Source: Klebsiella huaxiensis (GTDB lineage: Bacteria; Pseudomonadota; Gammaproteobacteria; Enterobacterales; Enterobacteriaceae). From it: 64,000 nucleotides of DNA. The stretch covers positions 3,906,001 through 3,970,000 of the forward strand of contig NZ_CP036175.1 of the NCBI RefSeq assembly GCF_003261575.2, in the 5' to 3' direction. Below the pieces are notes generated by a model. The model had not been told where the DNA came from and did not search any database. It saw only the letters and a program-made list of their open reading frames with translations. Below are positions 26,506 through 35,456 of the stretch, one piece after another (positions within the stretch are counted from its first letter, which is position 1; each line of letters begins with the position of its first letter). Both the position numbers and the translations under genes were made by a program.

Positions 26506-27639
26506 TTACACCGTCAGCACAACGCAGCTATCGGCGTCCCAGCACAAACGAACCTCATCGCCCCACGTTGGCGCACCTTTGCGGTAGCGGTGTTCGTTTT
26601 GTAGCTGGGCGCTGATCATCTGCCCGCTTTTCAGGCGTACATGATAGATAGACAGGTCACCGAGATAGGCGATATAGATAACTTCGCCCACCGCAAAGTT
26701 GTAGCCATCCGCAGGCGGATCTTCGCAGAGCATGATTTTCTCCGGACGCAGGGCTACCCACACCGGGACGTTATCGACGACGGAAGCATCCGGATCGACC
26801 TTCAGCGGATGCGTCAGCCCCGGCGAATCCAGCACCAGGCCATCTTCCTGACGCTCTTTCACCAGTCCTTCGAAGACGTTTACCGAACCGATAAACTCCG
26901 CGCTGTAGCGGGTGGTCGGATGCTCGTAAATCTCCTCCGGCTCGCCAATTTGCACAAACTTGCCGCGGTTCATAATGGCGATGCGTCCCGCCATAGTCAT
27001 CGCCTCTTCCTGATCGTGGGTCACCATCACGCAGGTCACCCCAACGCGTTCAAGGATATCGACCACTTCCAGCTGCATCCGATCGCGCAGCTTTTTGTCC
27101 AGCGCCCCCATCGGCTCATCAAGCAGCAGCAGCTTTGGCCTTTTCGCCAGGCTGCGGGCCAGCGCCACGCGCTGGCGCTGGCCACCAGAAAGCTGATGCG
27201 GTTTGCGCTTCGCGAACTCCTGCATATGCACCAACGCCAGCATCTCCTGCACCCGGCTGGTGATTTCAGCTTTTGGCAGCTTGTCCTGCTTGAGGCCAAA
27301 GGCGATATTCTGCTCCACCGTCATATGCGGAAACAGCGCGTAGGACTGAAACATCATGTTGATAGGCCGCTGATACGGCGGCACCCGCGCCAGATCGACG
27401 CCATCGAGAACAATCTGCCCAGCTGTTGGCTGTTCAAAACCCGCCAGCATGCGCAGCAGGGTCGATTTACCACAGCCGGATGCGCCCAGCAGGGCAAAAA
27501 TTTCGCCTTTGTAAATGGTGAGATTGACATCGTCGACGGCGTGCTGCCCATCAAACGACTTGGTTAGATTACGGATTTCCAGTAGCGGGGTCAGCGCTTT
27601 GGGGGCTTTTGCCTGCGGGCGGGGGGTTGCGTCATTCAC
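26506..27639 (-). CDS. potG: PotG, ATPase of the putrescine importer
   Basis: The 377-residue ATPase has Walker A GASGCGKS, Q-loop MFQSYALFPH, signature LSGGQRQRVALA, Walker B LLLLDEPMGALD, and a C-terminal TOBE-type regulatory domain (about residues 290-375). The start is GTG 27639: GGAG lies 8 nt upstream and the length then equals E. coli PotG; the ATG at 27663 would add eight unconserved residues. A BIME separates it from potF upstream, so the ratio of PotF to the membrane parts may be set there. Confidence 0.95.
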   Translation of the reverse strand: MNDATPRPQAKAPKALTPLLEIRNLTKSFDGQHAVDDVNLTIYKGEIFALLGASGCGKSTLLRMLAGFEQPTAGQIVLDGVDLARVPPYQRPINMMFQSYALFPHMTVEQNIAFGLKQDKLPKAEITSRVQEMLALVHMQEFAKRKPHQLSGGQRQRVALARSLAKRPKLLLLDEPMGALDKKLRDRMQLEVVDILERVGVTCVMVTHDQEEAMTMAGRIAIMNRGKFVQIGEPEEIYEHPTTRYSAEFIGSVNVFEGLVKERQEDGLVLDSPGLTHPLKVDPDASVVDNVPVWVALRPEKIMLCEDPPADGYNFAVGEVIYIAYLGDLSIYHVRLKSGQMISAQLQNEHRYRKGAPTWGDEVRLCWDADSCVVLTV

Positions 27640-27695
27640 GGGGTGTTCTCCGGCAGAAATCAAAACTGGTGCAAACGCACTGTTATGGTGCGTAT

Positions 27696-27764
27696 CGCCG
27701 GGCAGCGCTAGCGCTTGCCCGGCCTACGGGTTTTGTAGGCCCGGTAGCATTAGCGCCACCGGAC
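27696..27764. repeat. BIME between potF and potG
   Basis: Two inverted REP-like units, GCCGGGCAGCGCTAGCGC onwards and its partner ending GCGCCACCGGAC, joined by CCTACGGGTTTTGTAGG. It is in the intra-operon gap, a position where such repeats often stabilise upstream mRNA. Confidence 0.8.
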
Positions 27765-27781
27765 AACGGTATTAAAAGTCG

Positions 27782-28894
27782 TTATTTCCCGCTTTTCACT
27801 TTTGTCCATGCGCGAGTACGCACTCGGTCGATTTTCGGATCCTGTACTTTCAGGGTGAACAGCTTGGCGAATACGTCAGCTGGTGGATAAATTGCCGGAT
27901 TATTACGAATCTCTTCGCTAACCAGCGGCGTAGAGGCTTTGTTACCGTTAGCGTAATAAACGTGATCGCTAATATGCGCGATGACATCCGGACGCATCAG
28001 ATAATTAAGGAACTGATAAGCCTCATCTTTATTTTTGGCATCCGCAGGCATGGCGAAGACATCAAAGAACGCCAACGCACCCTCCTTCGGAATAAAGTAG
28101 GAGACGTTTACGCCGTTCTTCGCTTCTTTCGCCCGATTAGCCGCCTGCCATACGTCGCCCGCCCAGCCGATAGCAACGCAGATATCGCCGTTGGCAAGGT
28201 CATTGATGTACTGCGAGGAGTGGAAATAGCGGATGTTCGGACGCAGCTTAAGCAGCAGGTCGGTCGCCGGGCCAGTGTAATCATCGGCTTTACTGCTGTT
28301 CGGATCTTTGCCGAGATAGTTCAGCACGGTGGCGAAAATCTCTTCCGGAGCATCCAGGAATGAGACGCCGCAGCTTTTCAGTTTCTCCAGGTTTTCCGGT
28401 TTCATCACCAGATCCCAGCTGTCCAGCGGTACATCTTTGCCCAGAACGGCTTTGACTTTATCCACGTTGTAGCCAATTCCAGTGGTCGCCCACAGGTACG
28501 GTATCGCGTATTTATTGTCCGGGTCGTGCTTCGCCACCAGCTTCAGCACTTCAGGATCGAGGTTTTTCCAGTTGGGGAGCTTGCTCTTATCCAGCGGCTG
28601 GAAAACCCCTGCCGCCAGCTGGCGTTCGAGGAAGCTCGCCGATGGCACCACCAGGTCAAAACCGGTGCTGCCCGCCATTAATTTTCCTTCCAGCACTTCA
28701 TTGGAATCAAAAACGTCATATACCACTTTAATACCGGTCTCTTTTTCAAAATTCGCCACCGTATCCGGCGCAATATAATCAGACCAGTTATAAACATGCA
28801 GGGTTTTTTGTTCGGCTGCGAGCGAACCGGCAGAAACGGCCATCAGCGCACCCGTAACCAGACCTGTTAACCATTTTTTACCAAAGGCGGTCAT
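27782..28894 (-). CDS. potF: PotF, periplasmic putrescine-binding protein
   Basis: The 370-residue protein has a Sec signal (WLTGLVTGALMAVSAGSLAA) and the PotD/PotF binding fold (LHVYNWSDYIAPDTVANFEKE, then VPSASFLERQL). It captures putrescine for PotHIG. The length matches E. coli PotF. As the first gene, with the BIME after it, it is expected to be the most abundant product of the operon. Confidence 0.97.
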   Translation of the reverse strand: MTAFGKKWLTGLVTGALMAVSAGSLAAEQKTLHVYNWSDYIAPDTVANFEKETGIKVVYDVFDSNEVLEGKLMAGSTGFDLVVPSASFLERQLAAGVFQPLDKSKLPNWKNLDPEVLKLVAKHDPDNKYAIPYLWATTGIGYNVDKVKAVLGKDVPLDSWDLVMKPENLEKLKSCGVSFLDAPEEIFATVLNYLGKDPNSSKADDYTGPATDLLLKLRPNIRYFHSSQYINDLANGDICVAIGWAGDVWQAANRAKEAKNGVNVSYFIPKEGALAFFDVFAMPADAKNKDEAYQFLNYLMRPDVIAHISDHVYYANGNKASTPLVSEEIRNNPAIYPPADVFAKLFTLKVQDPKIDRVRTRAWTKVKSGK

Positions 28895-28934
28895 ATCTCT
28901 TATTCCTTCTCAATGCCCGTTAACAAGCGGGCTG

Positions 28935-28969
28935 AATATACGCACTTGTTTGCATGCAATAATCATGCA
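28935..28969 (-). promoter_or_regulatory. Candidate potF promoter with embedded inverted repeat
   Basis: On the minus strand TTATTG (28957-28962) and TATATT (28935-28940) are 16 bp apart, a plausible -35/-10 pair. The -35 lies inside the inverted repeat TGCATG-N7-CATGCA (28951-28969), which could be an operator. The rest of the 350-bp gap to ybjN holds only the ybjN hairpin below. Confidence 0.4.
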
Positions 28970-29201
28970 TATTTTTTCATTGCCTAAGAAAAGGAGAGAG
29001 GACCTCTCCCGGAATGGTTGCCCGCAACTGGAAGCATCGTCAGAATAACTGTAGCCAGAATAAGAGGCTATAGCCCAGGTAAAAAAACGGCTTTTATCAA
29101 TTTTTTATGCAATAAGGGTCTATGTGATAAGCCGAAAGCGGCAGAATGGCGGTGAAAAATTCTTTAAAGAAAGGTTAATGGCAGAATAAAAGCGGGAAAT
29201 A

Positions 29202-29226
29202 CGCAGCCGCTATGGTAGTGGCTGCG
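29202..29226. terminator. Hairpin downstream of ybjN
   Basis: CGCAGCCGCT and AGTGGCTGCG pair over 10 bp with one wobble around ATGGT. The plus side is followed by CTATTTTT. It lies 16 bp past the ybjN stop and is a likely terminator. Confidence 0.5.
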
Positions 29227-29242
29227 CTATTTTTCGACAGGC

Positions 29243-29719
29243 TTAGTGAAGAAAATGGTACTGGATACTCTCAGCAACGGGCTCTTCTTCCTCAGGCTTA
29301 TACAACACCTGATTGGCGCTGGCTTCGAGCATAACCATTGAAATCTGTTCTTCGCTCTGACGGAAAAACCACGCGAACTGATCAAAGGTAATACCGACAC
29401 CTACGATCAGCGCCTGGCACACCACCAGTTTCGGCAGATTATCATCCTGAATATCGAGAAAAGCCTTCACGGTCAACGAACTGGCGTTAATCGCTGAAAG
29501 ATCGGCAGAGAGCGGGAGCAGCGCAGAGGGCTTAACTTCCGCCAGAGCGGAAAAGAGTACCACGTTGTCCACCAGGTCGAGTTTGGCATCAAAAATGCCT
29601 TCGAAATTCTGCATATGCGGCAGATGTAACGCCTGGCAGGAATCACACTCAAAAAAGCTGATGCCCAATTCGTCGAGCCATTGACGTAACGTATCAAGAC
29701 CCGGAACGACCAGTGAATC
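29243..29719 (-). CDS. ybjN: YbjN, YbjN-domain protein
   Basis: The 158-residue cytoplasmic protein has a single YbjN domain, of type III secretion chaperone-like fold. In E. coli its overexpression affects motility, biofilm and stress responses, but the mechanism is unknown. The start at 29719 (MDSLVVPGLDTLRQWL) gives the family length; the frame opens further to 29761, but that part is not conserved. The C-terminus (about the last 25 residues) differs from the E. coli sequence as I recall it. Confidence 0.92.
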   Translation of the reverse strand, partial: DSLVVPGLDTLRQWLDELGISFFECDSCQALHLPHMQNFEGIFDAKLDLVDNVVLFSALAEVKPSALLPLSADLSAINASSLTVKAFLDIQDDNLPKLVVCQALIVGVGITFDQFAWFFRQSEEQISMVMLEASANQVLYKPEEEEPVAESIQYHFLH

Positions 29720-29811
29720 CATATGACCTGTGACCTCTTGCTGTGGAAAATGCGACGCCATAGCTTACGCAAAAAAAGCGTCGCGTACCATGACGCTGTC
29801 GTGAAAGGGAA

Positions 29812-30714
29812 CTAACCTCCCATTTTCAGACAAAACCCCGGTGTTGCCTGACGTTCAATCCAGTCAATCATTCGCCCGGCAATATCCGCCCCCGTTGTGG
29901 TTTCAACGCCTTCCAGGCCAGGAGAAGCATTCACTTCCATCACCAGCGGGCCGCGCGTAGCACGCAAAATATCGACGCCCGCCACATCCAACCCCAGCGT
30001 TTGCGTGGCTTTAATCGCCATTTCTCGCTCTTGCTCGCTGATGGTCGCGACCGTCGCCACACCACCGCGATGCAGATTGGAACGGAAGTCGCCCTCCTTC
30101 GCCCGGCGTTCAATCGCCGCCACCACTTCATTGCCCACCACCAGGCAGCGCACATCCCGACCTTTCGCCTCGGCGATATACTCCTGCACCAGAATATGAG
30201 CGTTCAGACCGCGAAATGCGTCAATCACGCTCTCCGCCGCCTGGCGGGTTTCGGCCAGCACCACGCCGATGCCCTGCGTACCTTCCACCAGTTTTACCAC
30301 CAGCGGCGCACCGCCCACCATCGCGATCAGGTCGCTGGTATCATCCGGTGAATGGGCAATCCCGGTGAGCGGCAGGTCAATCCCCTGACGCGCCAGCAGC
30401 TGTAGCGAGCGCAGCTTGTCACGGGCGCGCGTAATAGCGACAGACTCATTCAACGGATAGCTGCCCAGCAGCTCAAACTGTCGCAGCGCGGCGGTGCCGT
30501 AATAGGTGATCGCTGAACCGATGCGAGGGATCACAGCATCGAAATGCGGTAGCTGGCGGCCTTTATAGTGAATCGATGAGGCCACCGGACTGACGTTCAT
30601 ATAGCAAGAAAGTGGATCGAGGATTTCGACCTGATGACCGCGTTTATGCGCGGCTTCACGCAGGCGTCGACATGAATAAAGCGTTCCATCCCGGGATAAT
30701 ATGGCAATTTTCAC
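29812..30714 (-). CDS. rimK: RimK, ribosomal protein S6 C-terminal glutamate ligase
   Basis: RimK adds glutamate residues to the C-terminus of ribosomal protein S6 and can make poly-glutamate. The 300-residue ATP-grasp protein has the nucleotide-binding segments APLVVKLVEGTQGIGVVLAE and HILVQEYIAEAKGRDVR, and the metal site VMEVNASPGLEG. The start is GTG 30714 (VKIAILSRDGTLYSCRRLR), giving the exact family length; the longer open frame to 30792 is not conserved. AGAGG lies upstream. It follows nfsA on the same strand after 115 bp. Confidence 0.95.
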   Translation of the reverse strand: MKIAILSRDGTLYSCRRLREAAHKRGHQVEILDPLSCYMNVSPVASSIHYKGRQLPHFDAVIPRIGSAITYYGTAALRQFELLGSYPLNESVAITRARDKLRSLQLLARQGIDLPLTGIAHSPDDTSDLIAMVGGAPLVVKLVEGTQGIGVVLAETRQAAESVIDAFRGLNAHILVQEYIAEAKGRDVRCLVVGNEVVAAIERRAKEGDFRSNLHRGGVATVATISEQEREMAIKATQTLGLDVAGVDILRATRGPLVMEVNASPGLEGVETTTGADIAGRMIDWIERQATPGFCLKMGG

Positions 30715-30829
30715 CCTGTACCTCTGCGAAAAGACCCGCTTTGGCGGGCCTTTGATAGCTAACAACGACTCAATTTTACGCTGACCTTGCAAAATCGCCT
30801 GGCGTCAGGCCGGGGCAGTTTACACGCAA

Positions 30830-31552
30830 TCAGCGCGTAGCCCATCCCTGCTTATGCAGATATTCAAGAATAAACGGGCGACTCTCTTTAACAATAGTAC
30901 GACGGATATGGTCGCTCCAGGTATCACGACGCGTGTTGCTCCCACGTGACAGATAATACTGCGCCAGTTGCTCGTCATATTCGCTAAGTACCGTATCGTC
31001 TAGCGGCTGATAACTGTTTTCGTGCACCAGCATCGCCGATGGCATGCGCGGTTTTACGTCCGGGTTGTCTGCGGGCCAGCCAAGGCATAGACCGAACAGC
31101 GGCAGTACGTGCTGCGGCAGCTTCAGCAGTTCGGTCACCGCGTCAATATTGTTGCGCAAGCCGCCGATATAGACACCGCCCAATCCCAGAGACTCTGCCG
31201 CCACCAGCGCATTCTGCGCCATAATCGCGGTATCAACGCAACCCAGCAGCAATTGTTCCGCCAGTCCCAGTTGGGCATCGGGGCAAATTTGCTGATTGCG
31301 GTTAAAGTCGGCGCAGAACACCCAGAATTCGGCTGCCTGCGCCACGTGCTTCTGGCCGCCGCTCATTGTCACCAGCTGTTGACGCAGCTGTGGATCGGTA
31401 ACACGAATGATTGAGGTACATTGTAAAAAACTGGAGCTGGAAGCCCCCTGTGCACCGGCAATAATCGCAGCGCGCTGTTCATCACTAATAGGCGCGTCGG
31501 TAAAATGGCGAATAGAACGGTGGCTACGCAGCAGCTCAATGGTCGGCGTCAT
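30830..31552 (-). CDS. nfsA: NfsA, oxygen-insensitive NADPH nitroreductase
   Basis: This FMN-dependent NADPH oxidoreductase performs two-electron reduction of nitroaromatics, quinones and chromate, and activates nitrofuran drugs. The 240-residue length and the opening MTPTIELLRSHRSIRHFTDAPI with the FMN-binding Arg residues match the family. Its start lies inside the end of ybjC (17-bp overlap), so the two genes are coupled. In E. coli ybjC-nfsA belongs to the SoxRS/MarA regulon; I could not assign a marbox confidently here. Confidence 0.96.
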   Translation of the reverse strand: MTPTIELLRSHRSIRHFTDAPISDEQRAAIIAGAQGASSSSFLQCTSIIRVTDPQLRQQLVTMSGGQKHVAQAAEFWVFCADFNRNQQICPDAQLGLAEQLLLGCVDTAIMAQNALVAAESLGLGGVYIGGLRNNIDAVTELLKLPQHVLPLFGLCLGWPADNPDVKPRMPSAMLVHENSYQPLDDTVLSEYDEQLAQYYLSRGSNTRRDTWSDHIRRTIVKESRPFILEYLHKQGWATR

Positions 31553-31826
31553 CTCGTTTTTCTCTGTCAGACAAGTAAGAAGGTGGGGTTTTGGTTTGCG
31601 TCAACTGGGGGGCAATCACTTTCGCCACCCGCCACATTAACGCCACGGCGGCCGGGAGCATCAGCAGGATCCCCGCGAAAATCATCAATAGCGCAGCCGT
31701 CGGGCTGGAAAACGGCGCGGGTAGACTGACGTACTGATTGAGCGATAGCCAGGCCAGGGTCAACAACACCATGCCGAGAATCTCAACCACCAGCACGCTT
31801 TTTGGCAATGCAGCGGGCGATCGCAT
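31536..31826 (-). CDS. ybjC: YbjC, small membrane protein
   Basis: The 96-residue protein has two hydrophobic helices (LVVEILGMVLLTLAWLSL and AALLMIFAGILLMLPAAVAL) and a charged C-terminal tail. ATG 31826 is chosen because GGAGG lies 6 nt upstream and the length agrees with E. coli YbjC; the open frame to 31976 is not conserved. It is the first gene of ybjC-nfsA and divergent from grxA. Function unknown. Confidence 0.9.
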   Translation of the reverse strand: MRSPAALPKSVLVVEILGMVLLTLAWLSLNQYVSLPAPFSSPTAALLMIFAGILLMLPAAVALMWRVAKVIAPQLTQTKTPPSYLSDREKRDDADH

Positions 31827-32031
31827 AACACTCCTCCGGTCCAAATGATTCGTACAACCCAGCGAGAACGGGTCACGCAACAGGGCCAGTATAGCGGTTT
31901 CATCGCCAGAGTATTTATCAAACATAGCCCTAAACCATCGAAGCAAAAGGCAGAACCTTCTTTCCCTCGTCGGCATAACGCGTCATGATACGCCCCATTC
32001 GCCATTAGGCTGAGATTTAAGGAGAGAAACG

Positions 32032-32295
32032 ATGTTTACCGTAATTTTTGGTCGTCCAGGTTGTCCGTATTGCGTTCGCGCCAAAGAACTGGCTGAAAAG
32101 TTGACTAATGAGCGTGATGATTTCAACTATCGCTACATTGATATTCATGCCGAAGGCATCAGCAAAGCCGATCTGGAAAAAACCGTGGGCAAACCGGTAG
32201 AAACCGTACCGCAGATTTTTGTCGATCAGAAACACATCGGCGGCTGCACGGATTTTGAAGCCTGGGCGAAAGAGAATTTGGGTCTATTTGCCTGA
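32032..32295 (+). CDS. grxA: GrxA, glutaredoxin 1
   Basis: The 87-residue thioredoxin-fold protein reduces ribonucleotide reductase, OxyR and mixed disulfides with glutathione. The active site GCPYC has C11 and C14. The cis-proline is in ETVPQIFVD and the GSH-binding motif is IGGCTDF. GGAGA lies 7 nt upstream. It is OxyR-controlled in E. coli; no clear OxyR site was recognised here. It is divergent from ybjC and convergent with ybjM. Confidence 0.97.
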   Translation: MFTVIFGRPGCPYCVRAKELAEKLTNERDDFNYRYIDIHAEGISKADLEKTVGKPVETVPQIFVDQKHIGGCTDFEAWAKENLGLFA

Positions 32296-32301
32296 GACGG
32301 C

Positions 32302-32685
32302 TCAATCTTCTGATGAGTGCTTGCGTCTGGTATCAAGCCAGGCGCAAATAAACAGAAAGCATAATGCGCCAAGCGCGCACCAGAACACCGCGCTAAACAA
32401 CCACGCCAGCTCCTGCCAGAAAGAACGCTGAGTCACAAAGAAAAGCCGCATTACTACCAGACAAATGGGGGCCGCCAGCATCGCGCCGATAAGGGGACGA
32501 ATAACCCGCTGTCCAGGTGAGAGGCAGCTTGCCGCAGCGCCGGGGAGTAAAAAAAACAGTAGCCCGAGCTCGGGATTACCGGTGGCCCGAAAGGCGCCTT
32601 TCATATGTAACAGCAGTGATAAACAAACCACAATAAATAGAAAGAACCCACAGATTATACCGGCCCAAGCACGCTCAGATTTCAC
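32302..32685 (-). CDS. ybjM: YbjM, inner-membrane protein
   Basis: The 127-residue protein has about four hydrophobic segments and a short charged tail. Position and length match E. coli YbjM; function unknown. The start codon is GTG 32685 with AGGAGG 5 nt upstream. It is convergent with grxA, with only 6 bp between stops and no terminator visible there. Confidence 0.88.
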   Translation of the reverse strand: MKSERAWAGIICGFFLFIVVCLSLLLHMKGAFRATGNPELGLLFFLLPGAAASCLSPGQRVIRPLIGAMLAAPICLVVMRLFFVTQRSFWQELAWLFSAVFWCALGALCFLFICAWLDTRRKHSSED

Positions 32686-32952
32686 TACATCCTCCTGATT
32701 TTGCCTCTAACCAACTTCCACTTCGTCCAGTCAGATAAAGATTCTGGCAGTCCATTCCAATTAAAGATCCCGCCAGTGCAAAAACGATTGTTACTAGCCG
32801 AAGCCTCCAGGAAGGATTAAACTATCGACTATATTTTGCTGGTTATAACGGGATGCCAGAATAGCGTTCGTGACAGCGCGAACACTGGAGCAACCTTAGA
32901 CCAAATAACCATTTCCTTCAACAACTTACTAGTAAATGAGAAGTTGGCTTTC

Positions 32953-34638
32953 GTGAATATAAACGTCGCAGATTTGTTAAACGGGAATTACATCCTGTTA
33001 TTGTTCGTTGTTCTTGCATTAGGTCTTTGCCTCGGGAAACTGCGTCTCGGGTCAGTACAACTTGGTAATTCCATTGGCGTTTTAGTCGTTTCGTTATTAT
33101 TAGGCCAGCAACATTTTAGTATTAACACTGATGCCCTAAATCTCGGCTTTATGCTGTTTATTTTTTGTGTCGGCGTGGAAGCGGGTCCCAACTTTTTTTC
33201 TATTTTTTTTCGCGATGGGAAAAATTACCTGATGCTGGCTCTGGTAATGGTCGGTAGCGCAATGCTCATCGCCATGGGTCTGGGTAAGCTGTTCGGCTGG
33301 GATATCGGCCTGACGGCCGGGATGCTCGCCGGGGCAATGACCTCAACCCCGGTGCTGGTCGGCGCTGGCGATACACTACGCCACTTCGGCATGTCCAGCG
33401 AGCAGCTCGCCGCCTCACTCGATCACCTGAGTCTTGGCTACGCTCTGACCTACCTGGTTGGCCTGGTGAGCCTGATTGTTGGCGCGCGCTATATGCCCAA
33501 ACTACAGCACCAGGATTTGCAAACCAGCGCCCAGCAAATCGCCCGCGAACGTGGCCTCGATAACGATTCCCGGCGCAAGGTCTATCTGCCGGTGATCCGC
33601 GCCTATCGCGTCGGCCCGGAGCTGGTGGCATGGGCCGACGGCAAAAACCTGCGCGAGCTGGGTATTTATCGCCAGACCGGCTGCTATATCGAGCGAATTC
33701 GCCGTAACGGCATTCTCGCTAACCCAGACGGTGACGCGGTATTGCAGATGGGCGATGATATCGCGCTGGTAGGCTACCCAGATGCCCATGCCCGTCTCGA
33801 CCCGAGCTTTCGTAACGGCAAAGAGGTCTTCGACCGCGACCTGCTGGACATGCGCATCGTCACTGAAGAGATCGTGGTAAAAAATCACAATGCCGTTGGC
33901 CGTCGTCTGGCGCAGCTGAAGTTAACCGATCACGGTTGCTTCTTAAACCGCGTGATCCGCAGCCAAATCGAAATGCCCATTGACGATAACGTGGTGCTTA
34001 ATAAGGGCGATGTGTTACAGGTCAGCGGCGACGCGCGTCGCGTTAAAACTGTCGCAGACCGTATCGGCTTTATCTCTATTCACAGCCAGGTGACCGACCT
34101 GCTCGCCTTCTGCGCCTTCTTCATCGTCGGCCTGATGATCGGCATGATCACCTTCCAGTTCAGTTCGTTCAGCTTCGGCATCGGTAACGCCGCTGGTCTG
34201 TTGTTTGCCGGGATCATGCTCGGCTTTCTGCGAGCTAACCATCCGACGTTCGGCTATATCCCCCAGGGGGCGCTGAATATGGTGAAAGAGTTCGGATTGA
34301 TGGTGTTTATGGCCGGTGTCGGCCTCAGCGCGGGCGCGGGGATTAATAACGGCCTGGGCGCCGTCGGTGGCCAGATGCTGGCAGCGGGTCTCATCGTCAG
34401 CCTGGTGCCGGTGGTTATCTGCTTCTTGTTCGGCGCGTACGTCCTGCGCATGAACCGCGCCATGCTATTCGGCGCGATGATGGGAGCCCGCACCTGTGCG
34501 CCTGCAATGGAAATTATCAGCGACACCGCGCGCAGCAACATCCCGGCACTGGGATACGCCGGGACCTATGCTATCGCTAACGTATTGTTAACCCTGGCAG
34601 GTACGCTAATTGTCATCATTTGGCCAGGGCTACAGTAA
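32953..34638 (+). CDS. ybjL: YbjL, AAE (aspartate:alanine exchanger)-family transporter with two RCK_C domains
   Basis: The 561-residue inner-membrane protein has N-terminal helices, a central cytoplasmic pair of TrkA-C/RCK_C domains (about residues 200-370), and C-terminal helices, the layout of AAE-family transporters. The substrate of YbjL itself is not settled, though glutamate export has been proposed for E. coli. GTG 32953 gives MNINVADLLNGNYILLL-type start and the exact family length; the frame is open back to 32836 but that stretch is not conserved. The ribosome site is weak. rybB follows. Confidence 0.93.
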   Translation: MNINVADLLNGNYILLLFVVLALGLCLGKLRLGSVQLGNSIGVLVVSLLLGQQHFSINTDALNLGFMLFIFCVGVEAGPNFFSIFFRDGKNYLMLALVMVGSAMLIAMGLGKLFGWDIGLTAGMLAGAMTSTPVLVGAGDTLRHFGMSSEQLAASLDHLSLGYALTYLVGLVSLIVGARYMPKLQHQDLQTSAQQIARERGLDNDSRRKVYLPVIRAYRVGPELVAWADGKNLRELGIYRQTGCYIERIRRNGILANPDGDAVLQMGDDIALVGYPDAHARLDPSFRNGKEVFDRDLLDMRIVTEEIVVKNHNAVGRRLAQLKLTDHGCFLNRVIRSQIEMPIDDNVVLNKGDVLQVSGDARRVKTVADRIGFISIHSQVTDLLAFCAFFIVGLMIGMITFQFSSFSFGIGNAAGLLFAGIMLGFLRANHPTFGYIPQGALNMVKEFGLMVFMAGVGLSAGAGINNGLGAVGGQMLAAGLIVSLVPVVICFLFGAYVLRMNRAMLFGAMMGARTCAPAMEIISDTARSNIPALGYAGTYAIANVLLTLAGTLIVIIWPGLQ

Positions 34639-34666
34639 ATTTTTCAGAAAAAAACGCATATTCTCA

Positions 34667-34693
34667 GAACTTTTTTTACTGGCATCAGTCATA
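34667..34693 (+). promoter_or_regulatory. Sigma-E promoter of rybB
   Basis: GAACTT (34667-34672) and a GTCATA -10 (34688-34693), with 15 bp between, match the sigma-E pattern. They end 7 bp before the RybB start point, as in E. coli, where envelope stress induces RybB. Confidence 0.8.
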
Positions 34694-34699
34694 AGTAGT

Positions 34700-34778
34700 G
34701 CCACTGCTTTTCTTTGATGTCCCCATTTTGTGGAGCCCATCAACCCCGCCGCTTAGGTTCAAGGTTGATGGGTTTTTT
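34700..34778 (+). ncRNA. rybB: RybB, Hfq-dependent sRNA of the sigma-E response
   Basis: The 79-nt RNA begins GCCACTGCTTTTCTTTGATG, the conserved RybB 5' seed that pairs with outer-membrane-protein mRNAs such as ompC and ompA. It ends in a terminator whose stem CCCATCAACC / GGTTGATGGG (34736-34745, 34763-34772) is followed by T6. Only the terminator loop differs from E. coli RybB as I recall it. The position, between ybjL and rcdA, is the same as in K-12. It also acts as the last hairpin after ybjL. Confidence 0.95.
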
Positions 34779-34794
34779 GTTTTCTGCGCCCCGC

Positions 34795-35337
34795 TCACTC
34801 CCCTGCCAGCCTCCCCACCATTAGCCGAATCGCTTCTCTTGATAGCGGCGCTCTGTCGGTGACGAAATGTAGCGTCATACCCTCAATGAATGCATCCAGC
34901 CCGCGGGCTGTTGCCGGTTCAAACCACTGCTCGAGGGTTTGTTGGCTGCGTAACATCCAGTTCTGCATCACTGCTTTTAAATTCGGCTGGCTGCTGCAAA
35001 AGGCGTAAAGCTGGTACATCAGTTCCATATTGCGCGCGGTGGTAACCTGGGCGCTAAAAATCAGCTCAGCAATGGCGTCGCACGCCTCTTCACGGCTGCT
35101 TACGTTCGCGAAGAACTGCTGGTACTGTACCGACATCTGGCCGGTAAATACGCTGAATGCCTCCTCGACCAGCGCCTCAATACCGCTGAAATAGTAAGTC
35201 AGCGAGCCCAGTGGAACACCGGCACAGCTGGCGATTTTGCGATGCGTGACCGCATGAATTCCATGTATAGCAATCGTGTCCAGCGTCGCCTGCAAAATGC
35301 GCTCCCGACGCTGTGGGTCGTTCGGTCGACGAGCCAT
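34795..35337 (-). CDS. rcdA: RcdA (YbjK), TetR-family transcriptional regulator
   Basis: The 180-residue protein has an N-terminal TetR helix-turn-helix (about residues 8-55: RRERILQATLDTIAIHGI, then THRKIASCAGVPLGSLTYYF) and a ligand/dimer domain. In E. coli RcdA affects csgD and biofilm genes. ATG 35337 with GAGGG 6 nt upstream is preferred over an upstream start at 35376. It is divergent from ybjJ; a palindrome in the gap is a possible operator. Confidence 0.92.
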   Translation of the reverse strand: MARRPNDPQRRERILQATLDTIAIHGIHAVTHRKIASCAGVPLGSLTYYFSGIEALVEEAFSVFTGQMSVQYQQFFANVSSREEACDAIAELIFSAQVTTARNMELMYQLYAFCSSQPNLKAVMQNWMLRSQQTLEQWFEPATARGLDAFIEGMTLHFVTDRAPLSREAIRLMVGRLAGE

Positions 35338-35456
35338 AAGTTTCCCTCTTTTATTCAAATGGACGCATACTCTCACGGCACGCGCTTAATATATCCCTCA
35401 GGCTGAATCGAGTCATTGAGGTCAATAAAAAAGCGGCCAGCAGCAAGCAACCTATA

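Noticed and set aside
26641..27567. Plus-strand open frame of 308 codons
   Set aside because: Antisense to potG, His/Arg-rich, no ribosome site and no family resemblance.
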